From Ditylenchus dipsaci (Eukaryota; Nematoda; Chromadorea; Rhabditida; Anguinidae): DNA of 64,000 bases. The position numbers were made by a program, and so were the translations under genes. The stretch covers positions 496,001 to 560,000 of the forward strand of contig SADC01001009.1 of assembly GCA_004194705.1 (NCBI GenBank). The letters run 5' to 3'. Shown piece by piece: positions 1 through 11,470 of the stretch (the stretch's first letter is position 1; every line of letters begins with the position of its first letter). The notes under the pieces are model-generated. The model saw only the letters and a list, made by a program, of their open reading frames with translations, was not told the DNA's origin and made no database searches.

Positions 1-526
1 GTTGAGGTCCCAGCCTGGATCGTGCATTCGGTCAACAACTTCTGCCAGGTTGGAATATCGACTGTCAATGGTATTTGTATAAATTTTCACAGATAACGAT
101 TCCCACGGCCTATGCATCAGTCAGAAGAGATTCGATTCGGGCAGCCAGCTCTCAAGACGCCAACTTCCAGTCCTTTCCAAGGCATTTCTACAGTTTGGGC
201 ATGTTGGTGTGCAGGTTTTACGATAGTTCTGGGGTCTGTTTGTATCTTGAACTTTGTTTAGACTTGCGGGAAGACATGATGCTGAACAAATTGCAGTTGC
301 TCTCCTTGCAGCCTTTACTCAGCGCATTGAATGGATTCTCCGCCAGTCACTCAAACTGACGTTGAAGACGGACAAAATGGATGAATGGGAGAGGAGAGTC
401 TTTCGAAAATCGCAGGCAGCTGAAAAAGAGATGTCTGATTGGACACGATGCGTGCAGAAACAGGCCGTTAAAAGAAAGCATCACACTTCAATGATTTCAT
501 CTGGTTTATTATCTCGTCTACTCTAA
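1..526 (+). CDS. 3'-terminal exons of an unidentified gene (partial)
   Basis: Three exons join in one frame: 1-70, 121-214 and 262-526, with GT-AG introns of 50 nt (71-120) and 47 nt (215-261). The reading starts VEVPAWIVHSVNNFC, continues through VRRDSIRAASSQDANFQ and LAGRHDAEQIAVALLAAF, then a charged, probably helical tail, and stops at 524-526. The 5' part lies before the window. I do not recognise the family: there is no signal peptide, membrane segment or metal motif in the visible part. A polyadenylation signal follows 49 nt after the stop, which supports a real gene end. The joined frame and intron sizes are read from the sequence; function is unknown. Confidence 0.6.
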
Positions 527-574
527 ATTGTGCTTTCAGTATTGCATCATTGTTACCTTTGAATTTTTGTGTGG

Positions 575-580
575 AATAAA
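575..580 (+). terminator. Polyadenylation signal AATAAA
   Basis: AATAAA lies 49 nt after the stop of the gene ending at 526. The stretch from 581 to about 1130 shows no gene; it holds AT-rich sequence with two copies of a short GGATAC-AGCGG motif near 1050-1110. Confidence 0.55.
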
Positions 581-1134
581 AACCTTGGTTTTAGTGTTTT
601 GTCGGTGATAGCTCCTTGTCCAAGAGAGATCTATGGTGTCCTTTGCCCTCGATCAAAAATACATTTTGATAGTCTTTTTGCTCACTTCCAGTAACCGAAA
701 TGCGGTAGAAACACCCCTTATATATGGTGCCAGGTACCCTCTCCAATTGGCTTACCTTGGCCTCCAAAGGCAAAAAGTCGAATTTTTTGGTCAAAAATTT
801 TTTATTTAAAAATCCTGTTTTTGGCCTAATACCAGATAAGAAAGTCCGGCCACGTATATCCCCCATTCTCCGCCAGGGTTATATGGTTATAGCAACCTCC
901 AGGAATTAGAAGACTACCTTACTAGGTACTGGCGTTTTCGTTGATAAAATAACTTTTTCGTAATTATCAAACCAGCTTTAGCGCATGTTTTTAGTGGGCG
1001 ACTATGGTTTAATTATTTTCAGATTTTAATAGAGTTATGCTTTTTCAGGGTGGATACAAGCGGTTTCTCTGCCCTTTCATACCCTTAAGGCTGGATACGA
1101 GCGGTTATCGTACTCAGCAAAACTTTACTAATCC

Positions 1135-1374
1135 TTTAAAGGACCATTGCCACCTGTTTTGAATTGTCCCGCCAATTCAAATTTTTTTGCATAATCATTC
1201 AATTTCTGTACGGATTTTTTAGCTTGGTTTCTATTCAAACAAGGCCCAGAATTTAATTTTAGGCTAAGTTTTGTCAGAAACCAGGTTTGAAAATTCGTAC
1301 ATAAATCCAACGATAAAGAAGAAAATTGAATTGGCGGGGACAACCGTTGTCGGAGACGGCAATGGCCCTTTAAA
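1135..1374. mobile_element. Non-autonomous palindromic element, TTTAAAGG-end family, copy 1
   Basis: The left end reads TTTAAAGGACCATTGCC and the right end is its diverged reverse complement (GGCAATGGCCCTTTAAA). Subterminal sequence with CTGTACGGATTTTTTAGCTTG recurs in inverted form at 21172-21408 and 8505-9484, and as a half copy from 50913. No coding capacity. Probably a MITE; the superfamily is not decided. Confidence 0.6.
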
Positions 1375-1423
1375 AATTTTCTACTTTTATAAGTATTCAA
1401 GAAAAATGTCTGCAACCAGCAGG

Positions 1424-1444
1424 ATTCGAACCTGTAACCTCGGA
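1424..1444 (-). other. tRNA-like B-box motif
   Basis: Read on the minus strand, this contains GGTTCGAATCC, matching the pol III B-box core. No A box or cloverleaf can be folded around it, so it is a SINE-type trace and not a tRNA gene. Similar motifs occur at 16830, 24350, 28449, 53932, 54358 and 56548. Confidence 0.35.
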
Positions 1445-1998
1445 CATTTCGAGGATGAATTTACCAGAGGATGTATTTTTTGCAGGAAATATTTCCTCAA
1501 ATATGAATTTACCGAGGATGAAATGAGTTTACCGAGGATTTGCCGAATATATACAAAATATTTTGAATTGGGGCCCAAATGCGGGATGCCCAAATGCAGG
1601 GGCCCAAATGCGGTGGGGCCAAACGCATGGTAACCTGCCAAGTAAACTCATTAGAAATAATTTCAATAAAGCAATAATATCCACCTCAAACCTGCAATTT
1701 ACTATAGCCTGTGTCAGTGTAACTTTCCTAGACTTCAAGCCAAATATCTGCTTTTTGACCATGTTCCTGGACATCACATATTTCACTGGTTCAGTCTCCT
1801 CTGTAAAATTAAACCAATTATGAGTAGCGATTTAAAGGGCATGCCCACGCCAATAAGTTTCATTTTAAATGTTTGAATTCCCGGGCACCACTTTTTCAGA
1901 CGAAGACAAAATAAATTTGAATTTGCTTTTCATTCCGAAAAATTTTATGGTATCCTTTATTCGTCTCACAGTTTGCGATCCCCTTTCCATAACACTTA

Positions 1999-2889
1999 CC
2001 GTATTACCTCTAATGAGAGCCCAGGGCTCTTATTTTTCAAGCCTGTCGAATTAACTAGCGTGCCTCCAACAGCTCCAACTGTCCATTGGGAATCGGACCG
2101 TGCTCCTTGAAGCAATGCACTTGATCGTCTCGCTTCCGTCATGGACATCCTAATCTCGCAGTCTGAAGAGAAAAAGTCTCGGTTAGCAAAGAAAACAAAA
2201 GCAAACCCTTGAACGACTTTGCAATTGCTTCTGGTGGCAACGAATCCCATGCGTCCACGATCCACTGCAGATAGACATCCATCAAGGCGTTTTTGGATTG
2301 CCGCCAGTTGTCCACTCTTTCTGCGCATCATTCGACATCCATCAGTCGTAGCTTTTCTTGATCTGCGCTTTGAATGGGCCATTCCACGAGACATCTGGGG
2401 CTAAACTACTTTCAAGAAAACTGAAACAAAATTCAAAGTGTAAACCTGGATGAATTTTGTGCATCCGCCTGGAACCACTTGCTTTCGATCAACTCCAAAC
2501 TTGACGGCGGCTTTTGCTTTATCGTTGTCCTTTGCTAACTTTACGACCTTCAGTTTGAATTCCGTAGAGTAAGACTTTTGATTTTGTGGTGCTTTGCCCT
2601 CCATGTTTTCGCCTTCGGCGCCACTGACTTGACTTGTTCGCTTTCCTCTTCAGAACCACTTCCGTAGTTTGCGATACACTCCATCCTACTGTAAATAAAA
2701 GATTACACCAAAAAGTCACGACAAGAAAAATTGCGACCAGCAAAAAAGCCAGCAAAAAATACCGTTTTTATGAAAGGGGGCTCTTATTAGGTCATGGGCT
2801 CTTATTTTTCAACCTCCCTCCAGGGGGGGGGGCTCTTATTAAGACATGGGCTCTTAATAGGACATGGGCTCTCATTAGAGGTAATACGG
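1999..2889. mobile_element. Pogo-type (IS630-Tc1-mariner) element, decayed
   Basis: It is bounded by TA on both sides (1997-1998 and 2890-2891). The terminal inverted repeats begin CCGTATTACCTCTAATGAG. Internal GGGCTCTTATTAGG-like repeats follow at the right end. A decayed transposase is inside on the minus strand. The ends match the small MITEs at 21454, 39218, 43830 and 59303, so this looks like the coding relative of that family. Confidence 0.75.
2150..2604 (-). pseudogene. Pogo/CENP-B-type transposase remnant
   Basis: The N-terminal fragment (2604 to about 2452) begins MEGKAPQNQKSYSTEFKLK and continues VVKLAKDNDKAKAAVKFGV, a Psq/CENP-B-type helix-turn-helix. It then loses frame. A second fragment (about 2404-2150) reads PDVSWNGPFKAQIKKSYD and later VYLQWIVDAWDSLPPEAI, typical of the C-terminal end of the pogo DDE domain, with several frame breaks and stops. 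The central catalytic region is deleted, so the protein cannot be active. Family recognition is from memory of pogo/Tigger-type proteins; the fragments and their order are read directly. Confidence 0.75.
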
Positions 2890-3404
2890 TATCATCTTGT
2901 TTAGCAATAATCAATTCTAGGGCAAAACGAGTCTCGATTGGTAATTTGCAGTTTCTCGTCTTGAAAATGTTGGATTTTACGTTTCTTGCACAGCTTTATC
3001 TCAGAATTCAGGTGGTTCTATAACTCGCATCTTAGGTCAAGCAATTTTCTCGTCTCAGTTATTCGTTGAAATGCCGATCCTCGACACCAATTGTAATTTT
3101 ATAAAAGCATTAATTTTTCAACCAGAAATAAACGGATCCCATTTGACATAGGATGGAAGTGGTATCCTCATCATCCAGCATATTTCCTCTTATTTCCTTT
3201 TCTCGATAGACTTTCAGGGTAAGTATCTCAGGACGGAGTAAATAGACGGAGTAAAGGCGGAGTAAAGACGGAGAAAAAAACAATAACAAACGTGTACAGC
3301 ACAAGTTAATCTTTAGTTGCTTGCCAAATCACATTCAGCTATGGTGATGAAAAAAGTGTTACGAAAAAAATGCGGTACCGGTCAATTTTTACCCGCCAAT
3401 TTTT

Positions 3405-3532
3405 CGCGGAAATCTTTCGCGACCAATTTTTCGCCGGACAATTTTTCGCCGGACAATTTTTCGCCGGACAGTTTTTCGCCGGACAGTTTTTCGCCGGACA
3501 ATTTTTCGCCGACCAATTTTTCGCCGCCAAAT
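3405..3532. repeat. 15-bp minisatellite, TTTTTCGCCGGACAA unit
   Basis: About eight head-to-tail copies with single-base variants. Because the unit is 15 bp it opens long reading frames on both strands (repeated NFSPD and CPAKN peptides) that are not genes. Confidence 0.85.
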
Positions 3533-3689
3533 TTCAATTTCTGTCTCGAATATTCCCTTCAGTGTGGGGGTCGAGCTTCGTCAATATTAAAATACTTTTC
3601 TATGGCACTAAAATGTTTAATGTTCTGCATTGAAGACCATTACCAGTTTAAGTATAAGATGTAGTGCGTCGTAGCTGGATCATCTAGAT

Positions 3690-3990
3690 GTCCATGGACC
3701 AACTAACCCAAGTGGTCGTCTACTTGGTTCGAATATTTTTTTAAGTTTTTGGGTTCTAAAACTTGTTTTCTGCTTTAATTCAAGCATTCTAAAGATGGTT
3801 TGACAGTACTGAAATAACTTTTTGCAAGTTTTACGGAAACTGTAAAAACAATATCACAATGTAATTTCACTACTGTCAAAACATCTTTAGAATGCTTTAT
3901 TAGTGCAGAAAACAAATTTTGGAACCCGGAAACGTAAAAAAATGATCCAAGTAGACGACCACTTGGTTAAGTTGGTGCGTGGATTACCAG
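3690..3990. mobile_element. Hairpin MITE, CCAAGTGGTCGTC family
   Basis: The two halves are near-perfect inverted copies. Each end carries the palindrome-like CAAGTGGTCGTCTACTTGG, then a motif around GATGGTTTGACAGT. Related copies or halves occur at 26415-27640, 34634-34955, 46615-46745 and 53985-54305. Confidence 0.75.
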
Positions 3991-4289
3991 CAGAACTGAG
4001 ATTAAATTATAGAAACACAGGTATTGAGATTCTCTTAGTGGGAAAGCTTTAGTGTGAAAGCTTTTTTGAGTGTGGAAAATTTTCCCTCGTTATCTTCTTT
4101 TAGATCGCGACTTCTATAGTACATTTGCCCTTCGTTGATGGCGGCGAAAAATTGGTCGGTGAAAAATTGTCCGCGAAAAATTGGCGGGTAAAAATTGACA
4201 TGTACCCAAAAAATGGGACCGCAAACTGTGAAACCACTAGAAGACGACTGAAGATTTTTTGAAGGACAAAACGGAAAAATGCCCACGTT

Positions 4290-4685
4290 TGGGGAAAAGT
4301 GCCCGCGTTTTTTCATTCTAGTCAAAAAGGCGAAAAAGTGCCCGCGTTTTGTGAAAAAGTGCCCGCTTTTTTGTGAAACCGCTCTATAACAAGGACTGAG
4401 TCTGCATTTTTGGCAACCGTATAATATACCATTCATTTACTGCAAAATACTGCAGTTTCAGCTTCAAGAATCACGCTCATATCAAGCATAATAAATATAA
4501 CAGGGTACATCCAGAAGCGGGCATTTTTTCACAAAAAGTGAACAGTTTTTTACAAAAAATGGCACTTTTTCAAAAAAAACGGCCACTTTTTCGAAAAAGC
4601 GGGCAGATTTTTACAAAACGCGTCACATTTTCACAAAAAGTGGGTACTTTTTCGCCTTTTTGACTAGAACGAAAAAACGCGGCCG
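4290..4685. repeat. Imperfect palindrome with AAAGTGCCCGC repeats
   Basis: The left half has repeated GAAAAAGTGCCCGCG and the right half inverted forms of the same; CTTTTTGACTAGAA joins opposite its inverse. No coding sequence. Confidence 0.6.
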
Positions 4686-4734
4686 GGAATTCAAACATTT
4701 GAAATGAAACTTATTGGCGTGGGCATGCCGCTTT

Positions 4735-4932
4735 TAAGGACCATACTTGTTGATGCAAATGAGAATTTGTCAAATTCAAATGCGCGCGGGACAGTTCTCT
4801 TTTTCTCTCACTTTACTCTTTTGAGTCGCTTGAAATAACTCCAAAGAGTAAAGTGCGAGACGAAAGAAAGTGTCCCGCGCGCATTTGAATTTGCCAAATT
4901 TTCATTTGCATCTACAAGTATGGTCCTTTAAG
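4735..4932. mobile_element. 198-bp hairpin MITE, TTAAGGACCATACTTG ends
   Basis: Near-perfect inverted arms of about 85 bp contain AATGCGCGCGGGACA. A second copy lies at 24109-24310. The ends abut TTAA-like sequence, but I could not define a target duplication. 4933-5640 shows nothing I can identify. Confidence 0.7.
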
Positions 4933-5644
4933 CGATATTTCAAACACTCGATATACCTGTACTGCAATGCAAACCCCTGCACTTGAGAACATCCCTCCAT
5001 CTACCATATTGAATGGTTATGTATTTGGTCTCATAAAGCGGCAAATAGGACCTTCTTAAACAGCATAAACTCCTAAACTTGTGGCACACCCTCCCACCCT
5101 GCCTATGTCAGCTGCATCTAGGTAGCAAAGTATTCGCTCAAGAAGTTCCAGTGGTATTTTCACTAGAGAAGGCGGCTTGCAAATGTTGTTTTGAGTACTT
5201 ATGACGGCTAGGTTCTTGACTTCTTTTGGCTTTTAGGAGAACAACAAAGGTCACAGAATTTTTTTGTCAGCTCGCCCTTTTTCTTTCTAAAAGTTCTGTG
5301 GTTTTTCTGGAAATTCTGTAGTTTTTTCAATTTACATATTTCAAATAAAATGTTCTGGCTCATAATACTTGTCACTTACCAGGGAATCTTCAGAGACGTT
5401 ATTTTTTAAAAACTTCATTGAGAGATTGTTTTCAGGTTCTGTAGAGCACCCCGAAGTTATACAACGAAGTGCTGCCCCTTTTCCAGATCGCCTACAAAAT
5501 AAGGGAGATTGGCGTCCCTGAAGTTGCAGAAAATCCATGAAACGGGTATTAGGGTTTTGGCCTGATTGTAGTCTCGACACGAAAGGATTAATTTTGTTTT
5601 TTTTGTTTTTAATGTAGTTTTTGAGCCATATTTTGTCGGCTCAA

Positions 5645-6045
5645 GTTGTTTCACCCCGTCAAATTATTCTTTTACCCCGTCAAATCGTAAAAATGTGTTT
5701 TTATCTCCAAAAGTTTTTAATTTTTTTAACGTTTTCACATCAAAATGTAGCCCTGGATCTCGGCATTCTAACAAGCTATCGACTGAATTTCTGAGATTTC
5801 AAAAAGTTGGAGAAAAAGTATTTGTATGGACCAAATTTTCAAAAAATTTGGTCTATAAAATGACTTTTTTCTCTAACTTTTTGAAATCTCAGTGAGTTAA
5901 TTATGGCTGGTTGGAAAGCTGAGATCCCGGGCTACATGCTGGTATGAAAACTTTGAAAAAGTTGAAAGAAACAGTTTAAGAAATACTTAAAGAAACAAAT
6001 TTTACGATTTGACCGGGTAAAAGAATAATTTGACGGGGAAGTACT
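5645..6045. repeat. Palindrome with CCCCGTCAAAT ends
   Basis: The left end has TTTCACCCCGTCAAATTATT and the right end its inverse. The arms include TGTAGCCCTGGATCTC. A left-half relative lies at 18060-18230. Confidence 0.6.
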
Positions 6046-6047
6046 TA

Positions 6048-6335
6048 CAGCCTATTTTGTCGACTATTCGGTGTTGCAACCTGAGACAAACTTGTGAAGA
6101 ATTAAAAGTTGGATCAGCATTATCAATGTCAGAACTTCTAAATTCCTTCAAAAAATTCCCCGCAAATCGAGATAGAAAAGGGAAAAATCATCCAAAAAAG
6201 TTGATTAGCCTTCTGTTGCAATTCGATTTTTAGGGCACTTTTTGAAGGAATTTAGAATTTGATTAATGATGCTAATCCAACTTTCAATTCTAAACAAGTT
6301 TGTTTGGGATTGCAACACCGAGTTGAAATAAAATA
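6048..6335. repeat. Palindromic repeat
   Basis: The outer arms pair TCGGTGTTGCAACC with its inverse near 6310, and the inner arms pair CTAAATTCCTTCAAAAA with its inverse near 6243. No gene. Confidence 0.6.
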
Positions 6336-6382
6336 GAACTCAAAAACCACATTTAAAAAACGAAAAATTGTGAAAAATTAGC

Positions 6383-6858
6383 AAAAAGTTATGACTACTA
6401 ACAAAAAGGTATCCATTTCTAGTCAAAATTAAGGAAAATGGCTGTTTAGCCACATAAATAATAGCTTTTCTCATAAAAATGTTGATGAAAAGATAACATT
6501 CAATGCACCATTCGAAAGCTCTTTGATTTCTCTACAAAATGGCATGTTTTTTAGATGAATACAGGGCTGAGAAACAGACGGTTGAATTCGACAAGACAAA
6601 AAAGGCCAAAATATGGCAAAAAAAGGGGTTTTTAATTTTTTTCAACTTCAACCGTCCGTTTCTCAGCCCTGTATTTTCTAAAGAAATAGTCAACATGTCA
6701 TTTTGTAGAGAAATCAAAGAGCTTTCGAATGGTGCATTAAATGCTATCTGTTCATAAACATTTTTTAAAAAAATCTATTATTTATGTGGCTAAACAGTCT
6801 TTTTCCTTAATTTTGACTAGAAATGGATACCTTTTTGTTGGTAGTCATAACTTTTTGT
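6383..6858. repeat. Long palindrome, arms of about 220 bp
   Basis: Arms run outward from about 6620. The pairs include GGTATCCATTTCTAGTCAAA and TTCTACAAAATGGCATG-like sequence against their inverse copies. It is a hairpin-forming element without coding capacity. Confidence 0.7.
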
Positions 6859-7192
6859 CCAATAATCCGAAAAAAAATTGACCTACCAAATTGTGGCTAA
6901 GGAACAGGACTTACAAATAAAACCAGTAAAAGCATATGCCAAGAAGTATTTTCAAATTTTGTCTTGACTTTAGCCTTTGTCCGGCCAAAAAGTGATGTCC
7001 GATCAAATCACACAGGAAATTTTTTTTCGCGGCAAAGCAAAATGTGGGTTATTTGCACTGAAATGTAGCCAATAAGTTTCTCTACAAAATGTATAAGAAC
7101 AACTTTCAGAAACATATAGCTTTTTGCCTAAATTACTGCTTTTATGAATTTCAAAAGCTTGTCCGGTTTTTTTGTCCGCTACCGCTTGGTTG

Positions 7193-7320
7193 CTTGGGGT
7201 TGAGATGCGCACACCGACATACCTTAGACGCAAATCACTCGAAAGTGACTCTGGATGCATGAAAAATGTATGCATACCAGAGCTTCTTTATGCGGTAGGC
7301 CTAGTCAACAAAACTATGTT
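7193..7320. repeat. Dispersed repeat (GATGCGCACACC segment)
   Basis: It shares TTGAGATGCGCACACCGACA, the GAAAGTGACTCTGGATGCAT segment and GCGGTAGGCC with 27100-27230 (inverted context), 36870-37020, 46060-46200 and 47030-47150. In those places it is part of larger palindromic composites; here it is isolated. 7330-7900 is otherwise AT-rich with nothing identified. Confidence 0.6.
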
Positions 7321-7904
7321 TAACATCTTCCTTTTCACACTAAATTGGCCAAACTATGTTCAAATTCCATCTTTTTGGGTATCCAGGTACCCTTTCAGGT
7401 TGGATTGCCTTGGAGACCAAGGTAAAAAGTCGAATTTTGGCAAAAAAAATAAATCCATTTTTTGTGTGAAAAAATGTGAGAAAATAACTTTTTTTTTATC
7501 GTTTTAATCGTCCATATTCAGTGAAAATCTTATGATGTTCACAGCTCGGTTAGCCACAAAAATCGACAAAATACGCCAAATTCATCATTCCGAAAAATGA
7601 ATTTTTTACTAAAAATCATTTTTTTTTCGATTATTCGAGAGAATCTTTTGTCACAGGATGATAGTGCTTATCTTCCCGCGTCGATGCTGACAGTTTGTGC
7701 TCACATATGGCCGTGACCCCTGAAATTTGGACTTTTCCGACACCTCATCCGTAAAACCCTGCCTAAAACAACCTCCTCTACACAATAGGCACTAAAAAAA
7801 TTGGGGTCAGAAATCGACGTAACAAATGGGGTTTAAAATTACAAAAAACCGCTTATAAAAACTGGTCAAAAGTGTTATACGAAATTAACGTATCTTTAAA
7901 AAAT

Positions 7905-8490
7905 CATTAACGCTGGAATGCCTGATTGTACTAAGAGTACATCCTGGTGCATAAATTAACGCTGAACAAGATAGTGGAAAAAATTAAGAAAAATTACTAT
8001 TTGCGGGTCAGCTGCCCTTCTCGCTAAACACTCCGAAAACTTCTTTTTACCACATGTCAAACCTATTTCTGGTGCAGTTTTTCTTGCTCTGTCGAGTGGT
8101 ATACCTCGATAACTAAAAAAATGACTTTATCACACTTTTTGTTCCGTTCGTACACAATCACAATTTCGTACACAATCACAAACGACACAATTTTTTCTTT
8201 GAAGTGAAATTTTTACATTGAATAGGCATAAATACCTTAATGATACCTTATCAGAAAGCCTGTGATCTGCGCATTCTTTTAAGTTATGTATTACAGTATT
8301 CGATGATAGAAATTGACGAGATCTACCCTCTTAAAGTATCGTACGCAAAAATCGTGACTTGGTTGGTTAGTAGGGGTAGCTGACCCGCAAATACTGATTT
8401 TTTATTATTTTTTTCTCACTATCGTGTTCAGCGTTGATTTCTGCACCAGGATGTACTCTTAGTACAATCAGGCATTCTAGTGTTAAATAG
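7905..8490. repeat. Palindromic repeat
   Basis: The outer arms pair GGAATGCCTGATTGTACTAA with its inverse near 8470; the inner arms pair TTTGCGGGTCAGCTGCCC with its inverse near 8380. The loop (about 8030-8370) has no gene. Confidence 0.65.
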
Positions 8491-8504
8491 GCACGTTCAC
8501 GCTG

Positions 8505-9484
8505 TTACAGGTGGTGCCCGCCGATTAAAATTTTTTCCTGATCATTAAACTTCTGTACGGTTTATTTTTACTTGGTTTCTATTGGGTTGCAACATAAGTT
8601 CTGTCAGTTTTTGTTCATGAAGATTTTGTTTCAATGTAAATATTTCTACCATACTGTTATATGTCATTTTGTAGAAAAGAATCTCCTATTTCATCGCTCT
8701 ATTTCAGATTTCACAACAAAATGTTGATTTTTAGCCTTCAAGAAATGAGCTTCAAGTTAAAAAAATAATTATCTCCGACATCTTTAGAACTAGTCAAAAG
8801 TTCAGTCAATTGTTAGGGGCTGCAGCAACAACTTAGCGACATGTTGTAGCGCAGATTAAGAGCTTCAAAATGCATTTTACAGAATGATTTTTGAAAATCT
8901 GAGTATTGAGATTTGACTGTTTTAAAAAAGCAAATTCTTCGAAAAATGACTGAAATTCAAGTTTTCATAATTTTTCCCGGATTTCAGTCATTTTTTGAAG
9001 AATTTGCTTTTTTAAAACAGTCAAATCTCAATGCTTAGATTTTCAAAAATCATTCTGTGAAATGGATTTTGAAGCTCTTGATCTGCGTTACAGCGCGCCT
9101 AACAACTTTTGAACTTTTGACTAGTTCTAAAGATACCGGAGATAATTATTTTTTTAACTTGAAGCTCATTTCTCGAAGGCTAAAAATCAACATTTTGTTA
9201 TGAAATTGTGAAATCTGAAATAGAGCGATAAAATAGGAGATTCTTTTTTCTACAAAATGACATATAACAGTATGGTAGAAATATTTTATATTGAAACAAA
9301 ATCTTCATGAAAAAAACTGACAGAACTTATGTTACAACCCAATAATAAAGCAAGTCCTAGAATTTTATTTTAGCTATAATTTGTTAGAAATCTAGTTGAA
9401 AAAATCCGTACAGAAGTTCAATGACTAGGAAAATTTTTGAATTGACGGGTACCGCCCTTATTAGCGTGGGCATGCCCCTTTAAA
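8505..9484. mobile_element. Palindromic element of the TTTAAAGG-end family, with a large inner palindrome
   Basis: The outer parts match the copies at 1135 and 21172 (CTTCTGTACGG on the left, CCGTACAGAAGTTCAATGAC on the right, CATGCCCCTTTAAA at the right end). Between them, 8586-9345 is an inverted pair with arms of about 370 bp whose centre is near 8970. No coding frame. Confidence 0.6.
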
Positions 9485-9754
9485 AGCCAAATACTCACTT
9501 TGCCCCAGATTATGTGTTTGAAGGTTTCCACGCAATATTTTAAGGTAGCATTAATTTTGAAGTCAAAGGTGGAAGAACAGCCATTATAGCTCATTTCTGA
9601 AATTTTTTTTTTAATTTCGTAATTACAATAAACCATTATTCATATATAATAATTTTACCAAAAGTCTGGTTATTCTCAATTTTCGCAATATTTAAAAAAT
9701 TGTTTACAACCATAATCTTTAATCTTTTATAAAGATATTTCAAAAATTCGAACC

Positions 9755-10170
9755 TACCTCCCCCCATAAATTCACGCTTTTAAAACTTAAGTAAAGACTA
9801 CCCAAGTATATGTCCCAGACCCAGAAAAAGTGCGTAAGACATTTATTAGTCGTAACTTTCCTACGCTGGCCAACCCCCGAGCCTAAGCGCTAATCCTAAA
9901 CTTGTTGTTTCAAAGGGTAGTTACAACTATTTCGAAAAGGTCAGATTTATGAGAGAGAGGGGAGATTATTCGCTACAGTCGAACCTCTTTATAGTGACAC
10001 CCCGATATAGTGACACCCTTGATATAGTGACACCCGGCCCGATTTGGTTGGCCGACATATAGTGATATAGGATATAGTGACACCCTTGATATAGTGACAC
10101 CTGGATATAGTGACACCTAGGGGTCGGTCCCCAGGGGTGTCACTATAAAGAGGTTCGACTGTACTAGCGC
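9755..10170. mobile_element. Dispersed element (GGCGCTAGTAGCGAA end), interrupted copy
   Basis: Inverted relative of 20080-20340 and 25110-25350. It shares the order: GGTACTTTTTACT-like segment, GTCCCAGACCC segment, TAGGCTTAGCCCC-like segment, and an end reading ATTCGCTACTAGCGCC. In this copy the end is split by the TA-flanked element at 9976-10161. Confidence 0.6.
9976..10161. mobile_element. 186-bp mariner-like MITE with TA duplication
   Basis: Terminal repeats begin CAGTCGAACCTCTTTATAGT. They are followed by ATAGTGACACC repeats. TA lies at 9974-9975 and 10162-10163. The uninterrupted target sequence ATTCGCTACTAGCGCC is present at about 25331, confirming the insertion. Confidence 0.8.
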
Positions 10171-11200
10171 CAAAATTCTAATTGATCCTTTTTTACGGGT
10201 TTTGCTATGCCTCCTCAATAACCTGCTGCGGTGTTATTTAAATCCGTTCAGTTAAAAGCCAAAGTATAGGGTGAGTAAGGCAAAAATGTTTTTTCAGTAC
10301 TATATAACAAAGAAATTATTTAGTGCTAAGTCACGACATAAAAAACGTTGAAGCAAATCATTGAAATCAAATTCAAACGTCAAATACAATTCAAAAAATC
10401 TATTAAAAACTGCTACATCGTGAAATAAAAGAGCGGAAATGCTAAAAAGCTGTCGAAAGTAGGAAACTTGCACCTGACACGAGAGTCTAAATCAGTGTGA
10501 GGAGACAACAAATAAATTTTTATGGGAAAAAAGAACAAGGGAGGGAGGCGTGCTAGGCCACGCACATTGTTGCTGGCTGTTTCACTTCTACTAATACTAT
10601 TATTACTACAATAATAATACAAAAAGAGGAAGTATCGTAGTTTGACCGGTCAAACACAGGACTACACGCAATATGAGCGTGATCAACATTACAAAAACAT
10701 CAAAATAAATTCAGCAAATAAGATTTTTGCAGGCCCCTAGTTCAATACATATCGAAAAATATGACGGTACTGCTAGGAGTCAAAATTGGTGTGTATTTAT
10801 GACGGCATAATAATGAACAACGCTCTGACCAAAAATTTATCAGAAACTTTTTTCCAAACCATTGTTTTTCGTTATTAATACTCATTCTCATCAACAACTA
10901 CTATAGCGCTGCTTTCGGCCGTGGGAAACACTCACTTTTTAGGTCACTTTTTGAATATTTTCGAAGTTGGTGTTCTCTTACAGTAAATAGGGTAGAGGCT
11001 CCAGGAATATGCAATTAAAATTTGGTGTTCGGGTTGTGAAAAAAAAATTCTGGTCAAAAAAATTCGAAAATTTTTGACTGGTGTTTTTGACCAGAAATAT
11101 TTTTTCACTATAAAATTTGATCGATGCGCCAGCTCCTTGCGCGTCGAATAAAAGAAGATCTGGCAGAAAGGAGGACTTTGAAGTAGGGGCGCGGGCCTTT
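10171..11200. other. No gene seen
   Basis: AT-rich sequence without a supported exon, clear palindrome or tandem array. Short frames on both strands lack any recognisable motif. Confidence 0.5.
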
Positions 11201-11214
11201 TTCTGAAGCAGTGT

Positions 11215-11470
11215 TTTCATAACTAACACTAACGCCTAACACTAACCTAACGTTAGGCTAACACTTAACCTTACACTAACACTAACATGTTAGTGTTAGT
11301 GTAAGGTTAGTTTAAAATGGCGGGTTAGTGTTAGTGTTAGGGTTAGTCTCAAGTGTTAGTGTTAGTGTTAGGTTAGTTTAAAGTGTTAGTGTTAGGTTAG
11401 TGTTAGCCTAACACTAACATAGTTAGTCTTGAAACTAACTGTTAGTTTAAAATCAAACTGTTAGTTTAAT
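11215..11470. repeat. Subterminal TTAGTG-rich block of the hAT element
   Basis: Irregular TTAGTG, TTAGGT and TTAGGC-like hexamers in both orientations. Inverted copies lie at 13115-13260 and 16412-16580. It resembles telomeric repeats, but its position inside transposon ends explains it. Confidence 0.75.

Larger units (their letters stand above)
3373..4207. mobile_element. hAT-like non-autonomous element with 8-bp target duplication
   Basis: It is flanked by AAAAAATG at 3365-3372 and 4208-4215. The ends are inverted copies (GGTCAATTTTTACCCGCC is seen directly on the left and inverted on the right). Arrays of a TTTTTCGCCGGACAA unit lie inside the left end and a shorter inverted array inside the right end. 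A family-3 hairpin (3690-3990) is nested inside. No transposase. Confidence 0.7.
1833..4737. mobile_element. Composite element with about 55-bp inverted ends
   Basis: Positions 1833-1888 and 4682-4737 are inverted copies, including the shared core GGCATGCCCACGCCAATAAG. Between them lie a pogo element (1999-2889), a hAT-like element (3373-4207) and a palindrome (4290-4685). The same GGCATGCCC end is also seen near 9465, 19260 and 56650. It may be one element enlarged by later insertions, or two facing solo ends; no target duplication was identified. Confidence 0.45.

Noticed and set aside
3317..3664. Long frames with NFSPD/FFAGQ/CPAKN repeats
   Set aside because: They arise because the 15-bp minisatellite has no stop in several frames on both strands. 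There is no start context, and it is the subterminal array of a transposon.
7172..7507. 111-residue plus-strand frame
   Set aside because: Its first third is the GATGCGCACACC dispersed repeat, which occurs in non-coding composites elsewhere in the window.
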